Shown: positions 25,361 to 32,016 of the stretch, piece by piece
Layout of the letters: each line of letters opens with the position of its first letter
How positions within the stretch are numbered: position 1 is the first letter of the stretch
Assembly: GCA_035606355.1 (NCBI GenBank)
Contig: DATNFO010000028.1
Span: 1 to 34,291, forward strand
DNA length: 34,291 nt
Reading direction: 5' to 3'
DNA from: Sulfopaludibacter sp035606355
Lineage (GTDB): Bacteria; Acidobacteriota; Terriglobia; Bryobacterales; Bryobacteraceae
Translations under genes and position numbers: made by a program
The notes under the pieces: model-generated
Database searches by the model: none
Told to the model about the DNA's origin: nothing
Seen by the model: the letters and a program-made list of their open reading frames with translations, nothing else

Positions 25361-25951
25361 ATGCACTCCCGCCGATTTGCCTGTCTTCTCATCGGTCTGT
25401 GGCTGGGCGGCGGATTTTTGATGGCTTGGGTCGCGGCCGATAATCCCTCCGTCCCATCACGGATGATGTCCTCCGCGGACCCCGCGGCATCCCTGCGCGT
25501 CCGTGCGCTGGGACCTGTGGAGGTCACGGCACTACTCCGTCATGAAGCCGCCGAGATCACGCGCGATGAGCAAGACGTATGGGGCTTCGTCGAAATGGGC
25601 TTGGGCGCCTTCCTTTTCTGCTTTCTCCTGTTCGGCACCCAGGAAGGAAAACTGTCCCTCGCGATCGCCCTTTTGATGCTGATCGCGGCTGTTGTTCAGC
25701 GGCTCTTTCTCACTCCGCCCATCCACACTTTGGGTCGCCTCACGGACTTCATGTCGACCGACGCCGCGGCCGGTTATAGGGCGCGAATGATGGTCCTGCA
25801 AGGGGCTTATGCGGGAGTGGAGATTGCAAAATGGGTGATGGGCGCGTGTCTCGCGGCGACGCTCATCGGCGGCCGCCGTGCGCACTCAGGAAATTCCTGG
25901 CAGCAAATCAACGTCGTCAATAAACCCAATCACCGCCATGTCAATCGGTGA
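25361..25951 (+). CDS. DUF4149-like small membrane protein
   Basis: This 196-aa protein has four hydrophobic segments: residues 8-26 (CLLIGLWLGGGFLMAWVAA), about 79-93 (GAFLFCFLLFGT), 98-115 (LSLAIALLMLIAAVVQRLF) and 148-168 (YAGVEIAKWVMGACLAATL). The layout, with a charged LLRHEAAEITRDEQ loop and a TPPIHTLGRLTDF loop, resembles DUF4149-type four-helix membrane proteins common in acidobacteria. No function is known. A TAAAAT at 25343-25348 may be its -10. The last 66 bp overlap the 3' end of a convergent microcompartment gene, which is unusual. Confidence 0.6.
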   Translation: MHSRRFACLLIGLWLGGGFLMAWVAADNPSVPSRMMSSADPAASLRVRALGPVEVTALLRHEAAEITRDEQDVWGFVEMGLGAFLFCFLLFGTQEGKLSLAIALLMLIAAVVQRLFLTPPIHTLGRLTDFMSTDAAAGYRARMMVLQGAYAGVEIAKWVMGACLAATLIGGRRAHSGNSWQQINVVNKPNHRHVNR

Positions 25952-26167
25952 TTGATGACGGCCCACCGCCGTCATCGCGCTGAACCCTTCGGTCACCAGC
26001 AGAACCTTGTCGCCGGCACCGGCGTCCACGGCATCCATCGCCACCACGGCATCGCCCCGATTGCTTCCATCCAGATTGAGGGGCTGGACCAGGAGCAGTT
26101 TGCGACCCTCGTGGCTCGCGTGCTTCTGCGTCGCAACCAGTTCACCGACCACCCTCGCGATCAACAT
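25886..26167 (-). CDS. BMC-P (EutN/CcmL family) shell vertex protein, third paralog
   Basis: This 93-aa pentamer-forming protein would close the vertices of a bacterial microcompartment. It begins MLIARVVGELVATQKHASHE with GRKLLLVQPLNLDG, and ends MAVIGFIDDVDLLPGIS, the full EutN/CcmL fold. The middle AVVAMDAVDAGAGDKVLLVTEG is the conserved GxGDxVL strand. The start at 26167 is chosen because upstream frame is the end of the previous gene, which stops 2 bp away, so translation is coupled. The 3' end overlaps the convergent DUF4149-like gene by 66 bp. Confidence 0.92.
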   Translation of the reverse strand: MLIARVVGELVATQKHASHEGRKLLLVQPLNLDGSNRGDAVVAMDAVDAGAGDKVLLVTEGFSAMTAVGRHQSPIDMAVIGFIDDVDLLPGIS

Positions 26168-26169
26168 GG

Positions 26170-26523
26170 TTACGCCTTTTGCCGTTTTCTTCCGCCGGTG
26201 GGCACTCCGGCAACAGGGACGGGCACGGCAGGGGGAGCCTCGGCGGGTTTGGAGGCGGCCTTCACATGCACCGAATCGACGATTCCCACGATGCACGTAT
26301 CGGCGGGCGGCTCCAGCGGCAGAAAAGGAAAACTCGCTTCTTTCCCTTTCACGCAATAAACGAGTTCACCGGCGCCCGCGCCCGCGCAGTCCAGGCACAC
26401 CACGCGCTTGCCCGTGTTTTCCAGTTCCGGAGTAAGAGGTTGCACCATCAGCAGGCGCTGGCCTTCCAGGTGCGGATGCTTGACGGTACACCAAATCCGC
26501 CCGACGACACGCCCCAGGTACAT
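26170..26523 (-). CDS. BMC-P (EutN/CcmL family) shell vertex protein, second paralog, with C-terminal tail
   Basis: This 117-aa protein has the EutN/CcmL fold in residues 1-88 (MYLGRVVGRIWCTVKHPHLE, RLLMVQPLTPE, then CIVGIVDSVHV). It carries a ~29-residue C-terminal extension rich in Pro/Ala/Val that ends in basic GRKRQKA. The extension is absent from both neighbours and could bind cargo or another shell part; that is inference. A Cys-containing strand (VVCLDCAGAGAGELVYCVKG) is also distinctive. It starts 3 bp after the stop of the first paralog. Confidence 0.9.
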   Translation of the reverse strand: MYLGRVVGRIWCTVKHPHLEGQRLLMVQPLTPELENTGKRVVCLDCAGAGAGELVYCVKGKEASFPFLPLEPPADTCIVGIVDSVHVKAASKPAEAPPAVPVPVAGVPTGGRKRQKA

Positions 26524-26526
26524 GCG

Positions 26527-26793
26527 TTAGCCCATGTCCACTTCGTCGACGATTCCGACAATTGCGGTGTCGACCGGCGTGTCCTTGCAGCCCTCCGCCA
26601 TGCGGGCCGAACTGCCGGCCACCGCAAGCACGCGCTCGCGAATGCCGGCGCTGACCGTATCCACTGCCACTACGTAGCCGGCTTCATCCTTGCCTTCCGG
26701 CGAAATCGGCTTGAGGACAAGCAGCTTCTTGCCTTCCAGGCGAGGGTCCTTTCGCGTGGCAACCACTGTGCCCACTACGCGGGCCAGAATCAT
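26527..26793 (-). CDS. BMC-P (EutN/CcmL family) shell vertex protein, first paralog
   Basis: This 88-aa protein is a minimal EutN/CcmL pentamer subunit: MILARVVGTVVATRKDPRLE, then KKLLVLKPISPEG, the strand YVVAVDTVSAGIRERVLAVAG and the ending DTAIVGIVDEVDMG. It lies 27 bp downstream of the hexamer gene, beyond an intercistronic hairpin, and has a GGAG ribosome binding site. Three tandem BMC-P genes are also a feature of planctomycete/verrucomicrobial PVM loci (PvmH, K and M). Confidence 0.94.
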   Translation of the reverse strand: MILARVVGTVVATRKDPRLEGKKLLVLKPISPEGKDEAGYVVAVDTVSAGIRERVLAVAGSSARMAEGCKDTPVDTAIVGIVDEVDMG

Positions 26794-26805
26794 GGAAACT
26801 CCAAA

Positions 26806-26819
26806 CCGCCGTGCGGCGG
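26806..26819 (-). promoter_or_regulatory. Intercistronic hairpin between BMC-H and the BMC-P genes
   Basis: CCGCCG and CGGCGG face each other around TG directly after the BMC-H stop codon and just before the GGAG of the first BMC-P gene. It could attenuate expression of the rarer vertex proteins or protect the hexamer message. Evidence is only the dyad and its place. Confidence 0.45.
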
Positions 26820-26820
26820 C

Positions 26821-27120
26821 TTACTTGCCTGCGCCCTGCGCCTGTGACTTGCCGATCGGCAGAACGTCTTCCAGGCTCTGGTGCGGACGCGGAATCACGT
26901 GCACCGCGATCAGTTCGCCCACCCGGCGAGCCGCCGCCGCTCCGGCATCGGTCGCCGCGCGAACCGCCGCCACATCGCCGCGAACCATGGCCGTCACATA
27001 GCCGGAGCCGATTTTTTCCCAGCCGACCAGGTTCACCTTTGCCGCCTTCACCATCGCGTCGGCGGCCTCGATCATAGCCACCAGTCCGCGGGTCTCGATC
27101 ATTCCTAAAGCTTCACCCAT
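26821..27120 (-). CDS. BMC-H shell hexamer protein (Pfam BMC domain)
   Basis: This 99-aa protein forms the facets of a microcompartment shell. It begins MGEALGMIETRGLVAMIEAA, followed by DAMVKAAKVNLVGWEKIGSG, the pore segment KIGSGYVTAMVRGDV and AAVRAATDAGAAAARRVGEL, all standard for single-domain BMC-H. A short basic tail GKSQAQGAGK follows. The start at 27120 is supported by GGAG about 9 bases upstream; the frame continues upstream to 27246 without protein-like sequence. It is the first gene of the four-gene shell operon, with no enzyme gene attached in this window. Confidence 0.95.
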   Translation of the reverse strand: MGEALGMIETRGLVAMIEAADAMVKAAKVNLVGWEKIGSGYVTAMVRGDVAAVRAATDAGAAAARRVGELIAVHVIPRPHQSLEDVLPIGKSQAQGAGK

Positions 27121-27200
27121 ATCTTCTCCAGATCCCGTTGCTGCACAGCAGGAATAGAGCGCACGCGCGTTCCTTTCCACACTGCTCAGCGGGATCAACG

Positions 27201-27206
27201 ATTGTA
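27201..27206 (-). promoter_or_regulatory. Candidate -10 of the shell operon
   Basis: TACAAT on the minus strand lies about 80 bases before the BMC-H start, in the divergent gap with the rhomboid gene. No matching -35 was found, so the call is weak. Confidence 0.25.
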
Positions 27207-27249
27207 GCAGAATGCGATTGGCCTTCCGGCCGATTTCAGAGGGCAAGCT

Positions 27250-28089
27250 ATGATGGGGTCAATGGATTCACGCCGCATGTGCCCGCACTGCCGGGCCTTC
27301 ATTACCGATAAGGACCGCGTCTGCCCTTATTGCAACGAGCAAGTCGGGCCTCGCGCCGTCGAGCGCCGCATGGACGTGTCGATTCTAGGCGGCTTTATCC
27401 CGCACGCGCGCTTCACCACGGCGATGATCCTGATCATGAACATCGGCTTGTTTATCGCGACGGTCCTGTTCAGCATGAAGAGCGGCAACAACAACGCCGT
27501 CATGGATATCGATATGCAGACGCTGTTCGCATTCGGCGCCAAGTATCGCCCGTACATCCTGGCCGGACAGTGGTGGCGTCTCATCACCGCCGGCTTCCTG
27601 CACGGCGGATTGCTGCACATCGGTATGAATATGTGGGTGCTCTTCGACCTCGGGGCGCAAGTCGAACAGGTCTATGGCACGGCGCGATTTCTGGTGATCT
27701 ACTTCCTCGCAAACCTGGTGGGATTCTACGCGAGCATGGTGTTCAGCGTGGCGCTGTCCGTGGGCGCGTCGGCGGCGCTGTTCGGCCTCATCGGGGCGAT
27801 GCTGGCCATCGGCGTCCGATACCGGCATACGTCCGCCGGAAGCGCGATACGCGGACTTTACATGCGATGGGTGATCTACGGCGTCATCTTCAGCTTCATT
27901 CCCGGCGTGGACATGGCGGCACACCTCGGCGGACTCGCAGCCGGCTTCGGCGTCGGCTATCTCTCCGGCCTGCCGAAACTCCGCGAGTCTATGGGCGAGC
28001 GCGTTTGGCAGGCTGCCAGCTATGCCTGCATTGTGTTAACAGCGCTGAGTTTTCTGAAGTGGTACTTGTGGTTTAGCCACGCGGCGTGA
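27250..28089 (+). CDS. Rhomboid-family intramembrane serine protease with N-terminal zinc ribbon
   Basis: This 279-aa protein begins with a double CxxC zinc ribbon (Cys11, 14, 25, 28) on the cytoplasmic side, followed by six or more membrane helices. Rhomboid signatures are GQWWRLITAGFLHGGLLHIG and NMWVLFDLG, the serine motif GASAALFGLIGAM (Ser174) and the helix with His225 in MAAHLGGLAAGFGVGYL. The usual GxSG is GASA here, so the Gly after the Ser is Ala, which some active rhomboids tolerate. It is predicted to cleave membrane proteins within the bilayer; the substrate is unknown. Starts at 27250, 27253 and 27262 are all possible. It is divergent from the BMC operon and overlaps the next frame by a few bases only if a GTG start is used. 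Confidence 0.88.
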   Translation: MMGSMDSRRMCPHCRAFITDKDRVCPYCNEQVGPRAVERRMDVSILGGFIPHARFTTAMILIMNIGLFIATVLFSMKSGNNNAVMDIDMQTLFAFGAKYRPYILAGQWWRLITAGFLHGGLLHIGMNMWVLFDLGAQVEQVYGTARFLVIYFLANLVGFYASMVFSVALSVGASAALFGLIGAMLAIGVRYRHTSAGSAIRGLYMRWVIYGVIFSFIPGVDMAAHLGGLAAGFGVGYLSGLPKLRESMGERVWQAASYACIVLTALSFLKWYLWFSHAA

Positions 28090-28100
28090 ATAATAGACTC

Positions 28101-28295
28101 ATGCGTTTTCGTACACTCGCGCTGGCTTTAGCGCTGACCTTCGGCGTCACCGGTCTCGCTGAGGCGAAAAAGAGACCCGTCACCGCCCACCGCTCGATGA
28201 AGCGGTCCAAGAGCGCCAATCGCGTGAAGGCTCGCAAATTCAAGCGCGGTAAGGCGTCCGCGAAAGCCGCCAAGCGGCACGCGAAGCACGCGTAA
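28101..28295 (+). CDS. Small secreted, highly basic protein
   Basis: The 64-aa product starts MRFRTLALALALTFGVTGLA then EA|KKRPV, a clear Sec signal peptide with an A-E-A cleavage site. The mature ~40 residues are about half Lys, Arg and His (RSMKRSKSANRVKARKFKRG, KASAKAAKRHAKHA). The ATG at 28101 is preferred over a GTG at 28086 that overlaps the rhomboid stop. No family was recognised. The charge suggests binding to nucleic acid, heme, metal or anionic surfaces outside the cytoplasm; these are guesses. It is probably co-transcribed with the rhomboid gene, 11 bp upstream. Confidence 0.55.
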   Translation: MRFRTLALALALTFGVTGLAEAKKRPVTAHRSMKRSKSANRVKARKFKRGKASAKAAKRHAKHA

Positions 28296-28325
28296 GCCTG
28301 TCTGCCGGCTGTTGTTCCCGTCGCC

Positions 28326-28700
28326 CGGCATTTTGCCGATTCAAACCGACTCGAATCCCGGCACCTTTTACCGCTCCCTTACGGGGTTGTAAAGAAATAT
28401 CGAATTGTTTTTTCTCCGCATTCAAAATGCACTCGAATAGCCGCACCTTTTGCCGCTCTCTTACGGGCTTGTGAATAATATCGAATTGCTTTTTTGCCGC
28501 ATTCAAACGCACTCGAATAGCCGCACCGTGTACCGCTCCCTTACGGTCACGGCTCCGTATGTAGTTGATACTGCTAACGGAGCCGCGACCGTGAGGGAGC
28601 GGTAAAAGGTGTATCGAAAGGCGAGTGGAGCGCGACGAGAACGACAGCCGGATTTTTTCGCAGCCCCGTGAGGGAGCGGTAACGGAGCGCGACGAGAACT
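28326..28700. repeat. Cluster of repeat units and a large palindrome, copy A
   Basis: Units beginning TCGAAT(C/A)...GGCACC or GCCGCACC start at 28351, 28433 and 28513, about 80 bp apart. Each contains CGCTCCCTTACGG and then ATATCGAATTG followed by a T-run and CCGCATTCAAA. The third leads into a 30-bp-arm palindrome (28531-28560 with 28575-28604, two internal mismatches, 14-base loop). A shared tail follows (GGTGTATCGAAAGGCGA..., ACGACAGCCGGATTTTTTCG). No gene is seen in 28296-28712. The same modules recur at 33935-34291. Confidence 0.85.
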
Positions 28701-28712
28701 TCACGAGCCCAC

Positions 28713-29462
28713 CTAAGCCGCCGTCCAACCCCCGTCGATGGTCACTACGCTTCCCGTGGCGAATTCCGCTTCGCTCGAAGCCAGATACAGAGCCAGATGC
28801 GCCACTTCGATCGGCCTGCCCATGCGCCCGATGGGTTGCCGCGCATGCAACTCCGCACGAACCTTCTCCTTCTCGTGGGCGTGATTCTTCTCCAGATACC
28901 CCTCGACGAACGGAGTTTCCACGGTCCCCGGGCAGATACAGTTCACCCGCAGCCGGCCTGCGTAATCCACCGCCAGTTGCCGCGACATCGCCACCACTGC
29001 GCCCTTCGTCGCGCAGTACGCCAGACGCCGCTTCACCCCGATCAATCCCGCCACAGACCCGATATTAACGATGCAGCCCTTCGCCGCGAGCAGCAAAGGC
29101 ATCGCCGCCCGCATCATCAGAAACGTGCCGTCGACGTTGACGCGAAAGAGCCGTTGAAAATCGGCATAGCTCGTCTCTTCGATGCCGCCGACGAGCCCAA
29201 TTCCCGCGCAATTCACCAAAATGTCGAGCGATTTCAGTCCACGGGCGACCCTTTGTACCGCCGCTTCGTCGGTGATGTCGCAAGCGATTGCCGACGAGCC
29301 CGGCAACTCCCGCGATAGCGCTTCGGCGCGCGCTGAATCGACATCGACAATGGTCACCGAAGCGCCTGCGTCCGTGAATACGCGCGCCGTCCATTCGCCG
29401 ATGCCGCTCGCGCCGCCCGTAATCAAAGCGGTACGCCCATCCAGCCGGAAGGGAGCGCTCAT
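28713..29462 (-). CDS. Short-chain dehydrogenase/reductase
   Basis: This 249-aa classical SDR has the cofactor motif TGGASGIG (15-22), NCAG (84-87), the structural Asn109 and the catalytic Ser136, Tyr149 and Lys153 (YCATK). Asp40/Asp42 after the second strand (VDVDSAR) favour NAD(H) over NADP(H). The C-terminal GSVVTIDGGWTA is typical. The substrate cannot be deduced; hydroxysteroid, sugar and acyl alcohols are all common in the family. The start overlaps the end of the GH2 gene by 4 bp, so a sugar-related role is plausible. It ends beside repeat cluster A. Confidence 0.88.
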   Translation of the reverse strand: MSAPFRLDGRTALITGGASGIGEWTARVFTDAGASVTIVDVDSARAEALSRELPGSSAIACDITDEAAVQRVARGLKSLDILVNCAGIGLVGGIEETSYADFQRLFRVNVDGTFLMMRAAMPLLLAAKGCIVNIGSVAGLIGVKRRLAYCATKGAVVAMSRQLAVDYAGRLRVNCICPGTVETPFVEGYLEKNHAHEKEKVRAELHARQPIGRMGRPIEVAHLALYLASSEAEFATGSVVTIDGGWTAA

Positions 29463-31240
29463 TTCTGCACCATCCCGATCAGCCGCTTGTGCATCTCCAC
29501 CATCTTCGCCGCGTTATATTTGACCAGCTTCCGATCATACGTCATCAGTCCGTTGATCTCTCCTTCCACGTCCGTTGTCTGGGTGTAAACGGCCGCTGCG
29601 AGCCCCCGCTTGACGAGCGGTTCCAGCTTGTCCATGAGCTCGGTATAACCGGCCTGCAGCTTATCCAGGTTGTCAAACGTCTGATAGCCCCAGTTGCGCT
29701 TGTTCCACCAGAGGTGGCCCTCCACCGGTATGCCTAGCCCGCCGAACTCGCCGAGCACGCTGGCGCGGTCGTCCATCACCGGAAACATGCCCGGTCCGGG
29801 ATAGTTGTGCATGTCCTTCATGTCGCCCCAGCCGCGATCTTCCCAGCCGCTCGGACCGTCCACCAGCCGCGAAGGGTCCAGCTTCTTCGCGTACTGCAGC
29901 ACTTCGTTGGTGGAGTGCTGCCCCCACCCTTCGTTGAACGGCACCCACGCGATAATGCTCGGCACGTTCGCAAGTTGTTTCATCTCGGCGGTCAGTTCGT
30001 GCTGCCACTCGGCCGCTTCTTCGGCGGAGAATGCGATATCGTCCGGACTCTTGGAGCGCACGGCGCTGCGGCGGCCCTTCTGCATCGCGCTTGGCATGTC
30101 CTGCCAGATTGCGATGCCGAGCTTGTCGGCCCAGTAGTAGAAGCGCGCCGGCTCCACTTTGACGTGCTTGCGCATCATGTTGTAGCCGAGCTTCTTCAGA
30201 GTGTCGATGTCGCTGCGCAGCGCTGCGTCGGTGGGCGCGGTGTACAGACCGTCGGGCCACCAGCCCTGGTCCAGCGGACCGATCAAAAACAGCGGATGAT
30301 TGTTGAGGAAAATGCGATTGAAGCCGGCGGCGTCTTTGCGCACTTCCACCTTGCGCATGCCGAAATAGCTGGCGACGGAATCGCCGCTCTTGAGCGCAAT
30401 GTGTAGATCGTACAACGTGGGCGAATCGGGCGACCAGGACTCCACCGCACTGACGGGCAGCCGCACTTCGCGATTGGTGGTGCCGGAAATTCGCCCGGCG
30501 TTGCGTCCGTGAAGCGTTGCCGTCGCGGTGAATGCCTCCGGCCGCTCCGAGTGCACGGTGAGCCGCAACTGCTTCCCGTCCAGATCCGGGATCATCGAAA
30601 GCTCGGTGATCGCATCGGCTGCCACCGGTTCCAGCCACACGGTCTGCCAGATGCCGGAAACCGCCGTATACCAGATGCCGCTTGGCTCGAGAACCTGTTT
30701 GCCGCGGGGAATCATCGCGGTATCGGTGGGGTCGGTTACCGCGACGACCAGTTCCTGCGGCCCGGAAGGTTTCAGGGCGCTGGTGATGTCGAAGGTGAAG
30801 GGATCGTACCCGCCTTCATGCCGTCCGGCGCTCTTGCCGTTGACCCAAACCTCGGCGCGCCAGTCTACGGCGCCGAAATGGAGCAGCAGATGCTGCCCGC
30901 GACCCGCCGTAGCCGTGAACGTCCGCCGGTACCAAAGCCGCTGATCGGGAGTGAGTGGCTGCTTGACACCGGAAAGCGCCGATTGCACGGGATACGGCAC
31001 CAGAATCTTTCCTGCGAATTCAGTCGGACGCGCATCGTCCTTCGGAAGAATGGCGTAGTCCCAAAGGCCGTTCAGGTTTGTCCATTTGGCACGAACCATC
31101 TGGGGTCGCGGATACTCGGGCAGGGCGCTCTCGGCGCGGACGTCGGCAGTCCACGGCGTCGTAAGCGGATTATCGGCAGGCTTCCACTGCTGGGCGCACA
31201 ACGTGGCGGCCCACAACACCACTCCAAAGCGAACTCGCAT
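29459..31240 (-). CDS. Secreted glycoside hydrolase family 2 protein (beta-galactosidase/glucuronidase-like)
   Basis: The 593-aa product starts MRVRFGVVLWAATLCAQQ, a probable signal peptide. The longer open frame to 31699 is antisense-like or overlaps the upstream gene. Three GH2 regions follow: a sugar-binding jelly-roll (residues ~50-205, with LNGLWDYAI and VWVNGKSAGRHEGGYDPFTF), an Ig-like domain (~208-305) and a TIM barrel. The acid/base Glu437 lies in FNEGWGQHST and the likely nucleophile Glu498 in LGEFGGLG. No C-terminal carbohydrate-binding module is present. Specificity (galactoside, glucuronide, mannoside) cannot be told from this. Nearby KDG-kinase- and KduD-like genes hint at uronic sugars. 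It follows the YwaF-like gene by 8 bp. Confidence 0.88.
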   Translation of the reverse strand: MRVRFGVVLWAATLCAQQWKPADNPLTTPWTADVRAESALPEYPRPQMVRAKWTNLNGLWDYAILPKDDARPTEFAGKILVPYPVQSALSGVKQPLTPDQRLWYRRTFTATAGRGQHLLLHFGAVDWRAEVWVNGKSAGRHEGGYDPFTFDITSALKPSGPQELVVAVTDPTDTAMIPRGKQVLEPSGIWYTAVSGIWQTVWLEPVAADAITELSMIPDLDGKQLRLTVHSERPEAFTATATLHGRNAGRISGTTNREVRLPVSAVESWSPDSPTLYDLHIALKSGDSVASYFGMRKVEVRKDAAGFNRIFLNNHPLFLIGPLDQGWWPDGLYTAPTDAALRSDIDTLKKLGYNMMRKHVKVEPARFYYWADKLGIAIWQDMPSAMQKGRRSAVRSKSPDDIAFSAEEAAEWQHELTAEMKQLANVPSIIAWVPFNEGWGQHSTNEVLQYAKKLDPSRLVDGPSGWEDRGWGDMKDMHNYPGPGMFPVMDDRASVLGEFGGLGIPVEGHLWWNKRNWGYQTFDNLDKLQAGYTELMDKLEPLVKRGLAAAVYTQTTDVEGEINGLMTYDRKLVKYNAAKMVEMHKRLIGMVQK

Positions 31241-31248
31241 GCCTCTGA

Positions 31249-31905
31249 TTATGCCGCTTTGCGGGCGGGAATCCATAATAGCCAGAAACCCGCCAGCGCT
31301 ACGGCGGCCGCGGGCAGCAGATACAAGGGCCAGGGGCCGAGCGCGTCCAGCAGCGATGCATTGTGCGGTTTCTGGCGCAGGTACATATAGTTTGCGCCTG
31401 TAGCCGCATCGAACGCGCCCACCGCCGCGGCGTACCCGAGGAGGATTGCGTACGCGCGCCACACCGCGCCGCGCCGTAGAGGCGCGATGCCGCCGAACAC
31501 CAGCATGGAACTCGCCGCCAGAATCGCGCCGTGCGCCACGAAAAAATAGATTGCCGGATACGAAGGCCAGGGCGACCACAGGTCGGGCGTGATCAGCGCC
31601 ATCCCCGCGCCCGCCATTCCCGCGAAATAGGCAAATTCGACGATAGGACCCGACAGCGTCAAACACGCCAGCACGCTCATCCAGACCGTGGCATCGCACA
31701 ATTGCAGCGGCAGGTTCACCAGATGCACGCCTTCATGCGAGTATCGGAAGACCCACCAAATCAGCTCATTCACCGCAATGCCCCAGCCGAGCGCGATGCG
31801 CATCGTGCTCGTGTCTTTGCGCCGCCGCGCGATCCAGCTCAGCAGAATGCACGCGCCGGCGATCGCCGCCAGCAGCGACAGATGGAGCGGACCGAAAAGA
31901 CGCAT
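31249..31905 (-). CDS. TIGR02206/YwaF-like integral membrane protein
   Basis: This 218-aa protein has about seven hydrophobic helices. It shows the family features: LFGPLHLSLLAAIAGACILL at the N-terminus, a helix with ELIWWVFRY, the polar segment NLPLQLCDATVWMSVLACLT, and a late NYMYLRQKPHNASLLDALGP followed by WPLYLLPAAAVAL. These correspond to YwaF of Bacillus and the TIGR02206 group, whose function is unknown. It is the first gene of a minus-strand set with GH2 and SDR, 8 bp before GH2, and diverges from the kinase gene. Confidence 0.83.
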   Translation of the reverse strand: MRLFGPLHLSLLAAIAGACILLSWIARRRKDTSTMRIALGWGIAVNELIWWVFRYSHEGVHLVNLPLQLCDATVWMSVLACLTLSGPIVEFAYFAGMAGAGMALITPDLWSPWPSYPAIYFFVAHGAILAASSMLVFGGIAPLRRGAVWRAYAILLGYAAAVGAFDAATGANYMYLRQKPHNASLLDALGPWPLYLLPAAAVALAGFWLLWIPARKAA

Positions 31906-31956
31906 CGCCTCGATTATCCTTCAGCTTTGCTAAAACATCCGTTCAGGCATCCGCTC

Positions 31957-31986
31957 TTGACAGCCGCTGTGCAATCGCCATAGCGT
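31957..31986 (+). promoter_or_regulatory. Candidate sigma-70 promoter of the kinase-SDR pair
   Basis: A perfect TTGACA (31957-31962) is followed 18 bp later by TAGCGT (31981-31986), a weak -10. It lies in the divergent gap before the PfkB-type gene. Confidence 0.4.
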
Positions 31987-32016
31987 TAAAGCTTACCCCC
32001 TCAATCGAAGGACATG

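Noticed and set aside
24853..25443. 196-aa frame through the tandem repeat
   Set aside because: Arises from repeat DNA free of stops; the translated sequence is low-complexity and repeats itself with no family match.
28240..28728. 162-aa minus-strand frame over repeat cluster A
   Set aside because: Encoded by the palindromic repeats (PHGRGSVSS, SRDRKGAV type phrases), a known kind of false protein in repeat-rich genomes.
31241..31699. N-terminal extension of the GH2 frame
   Set aside because: It lies out of frame inside the YwaF-like gene; a signal peptide begins at 31240.
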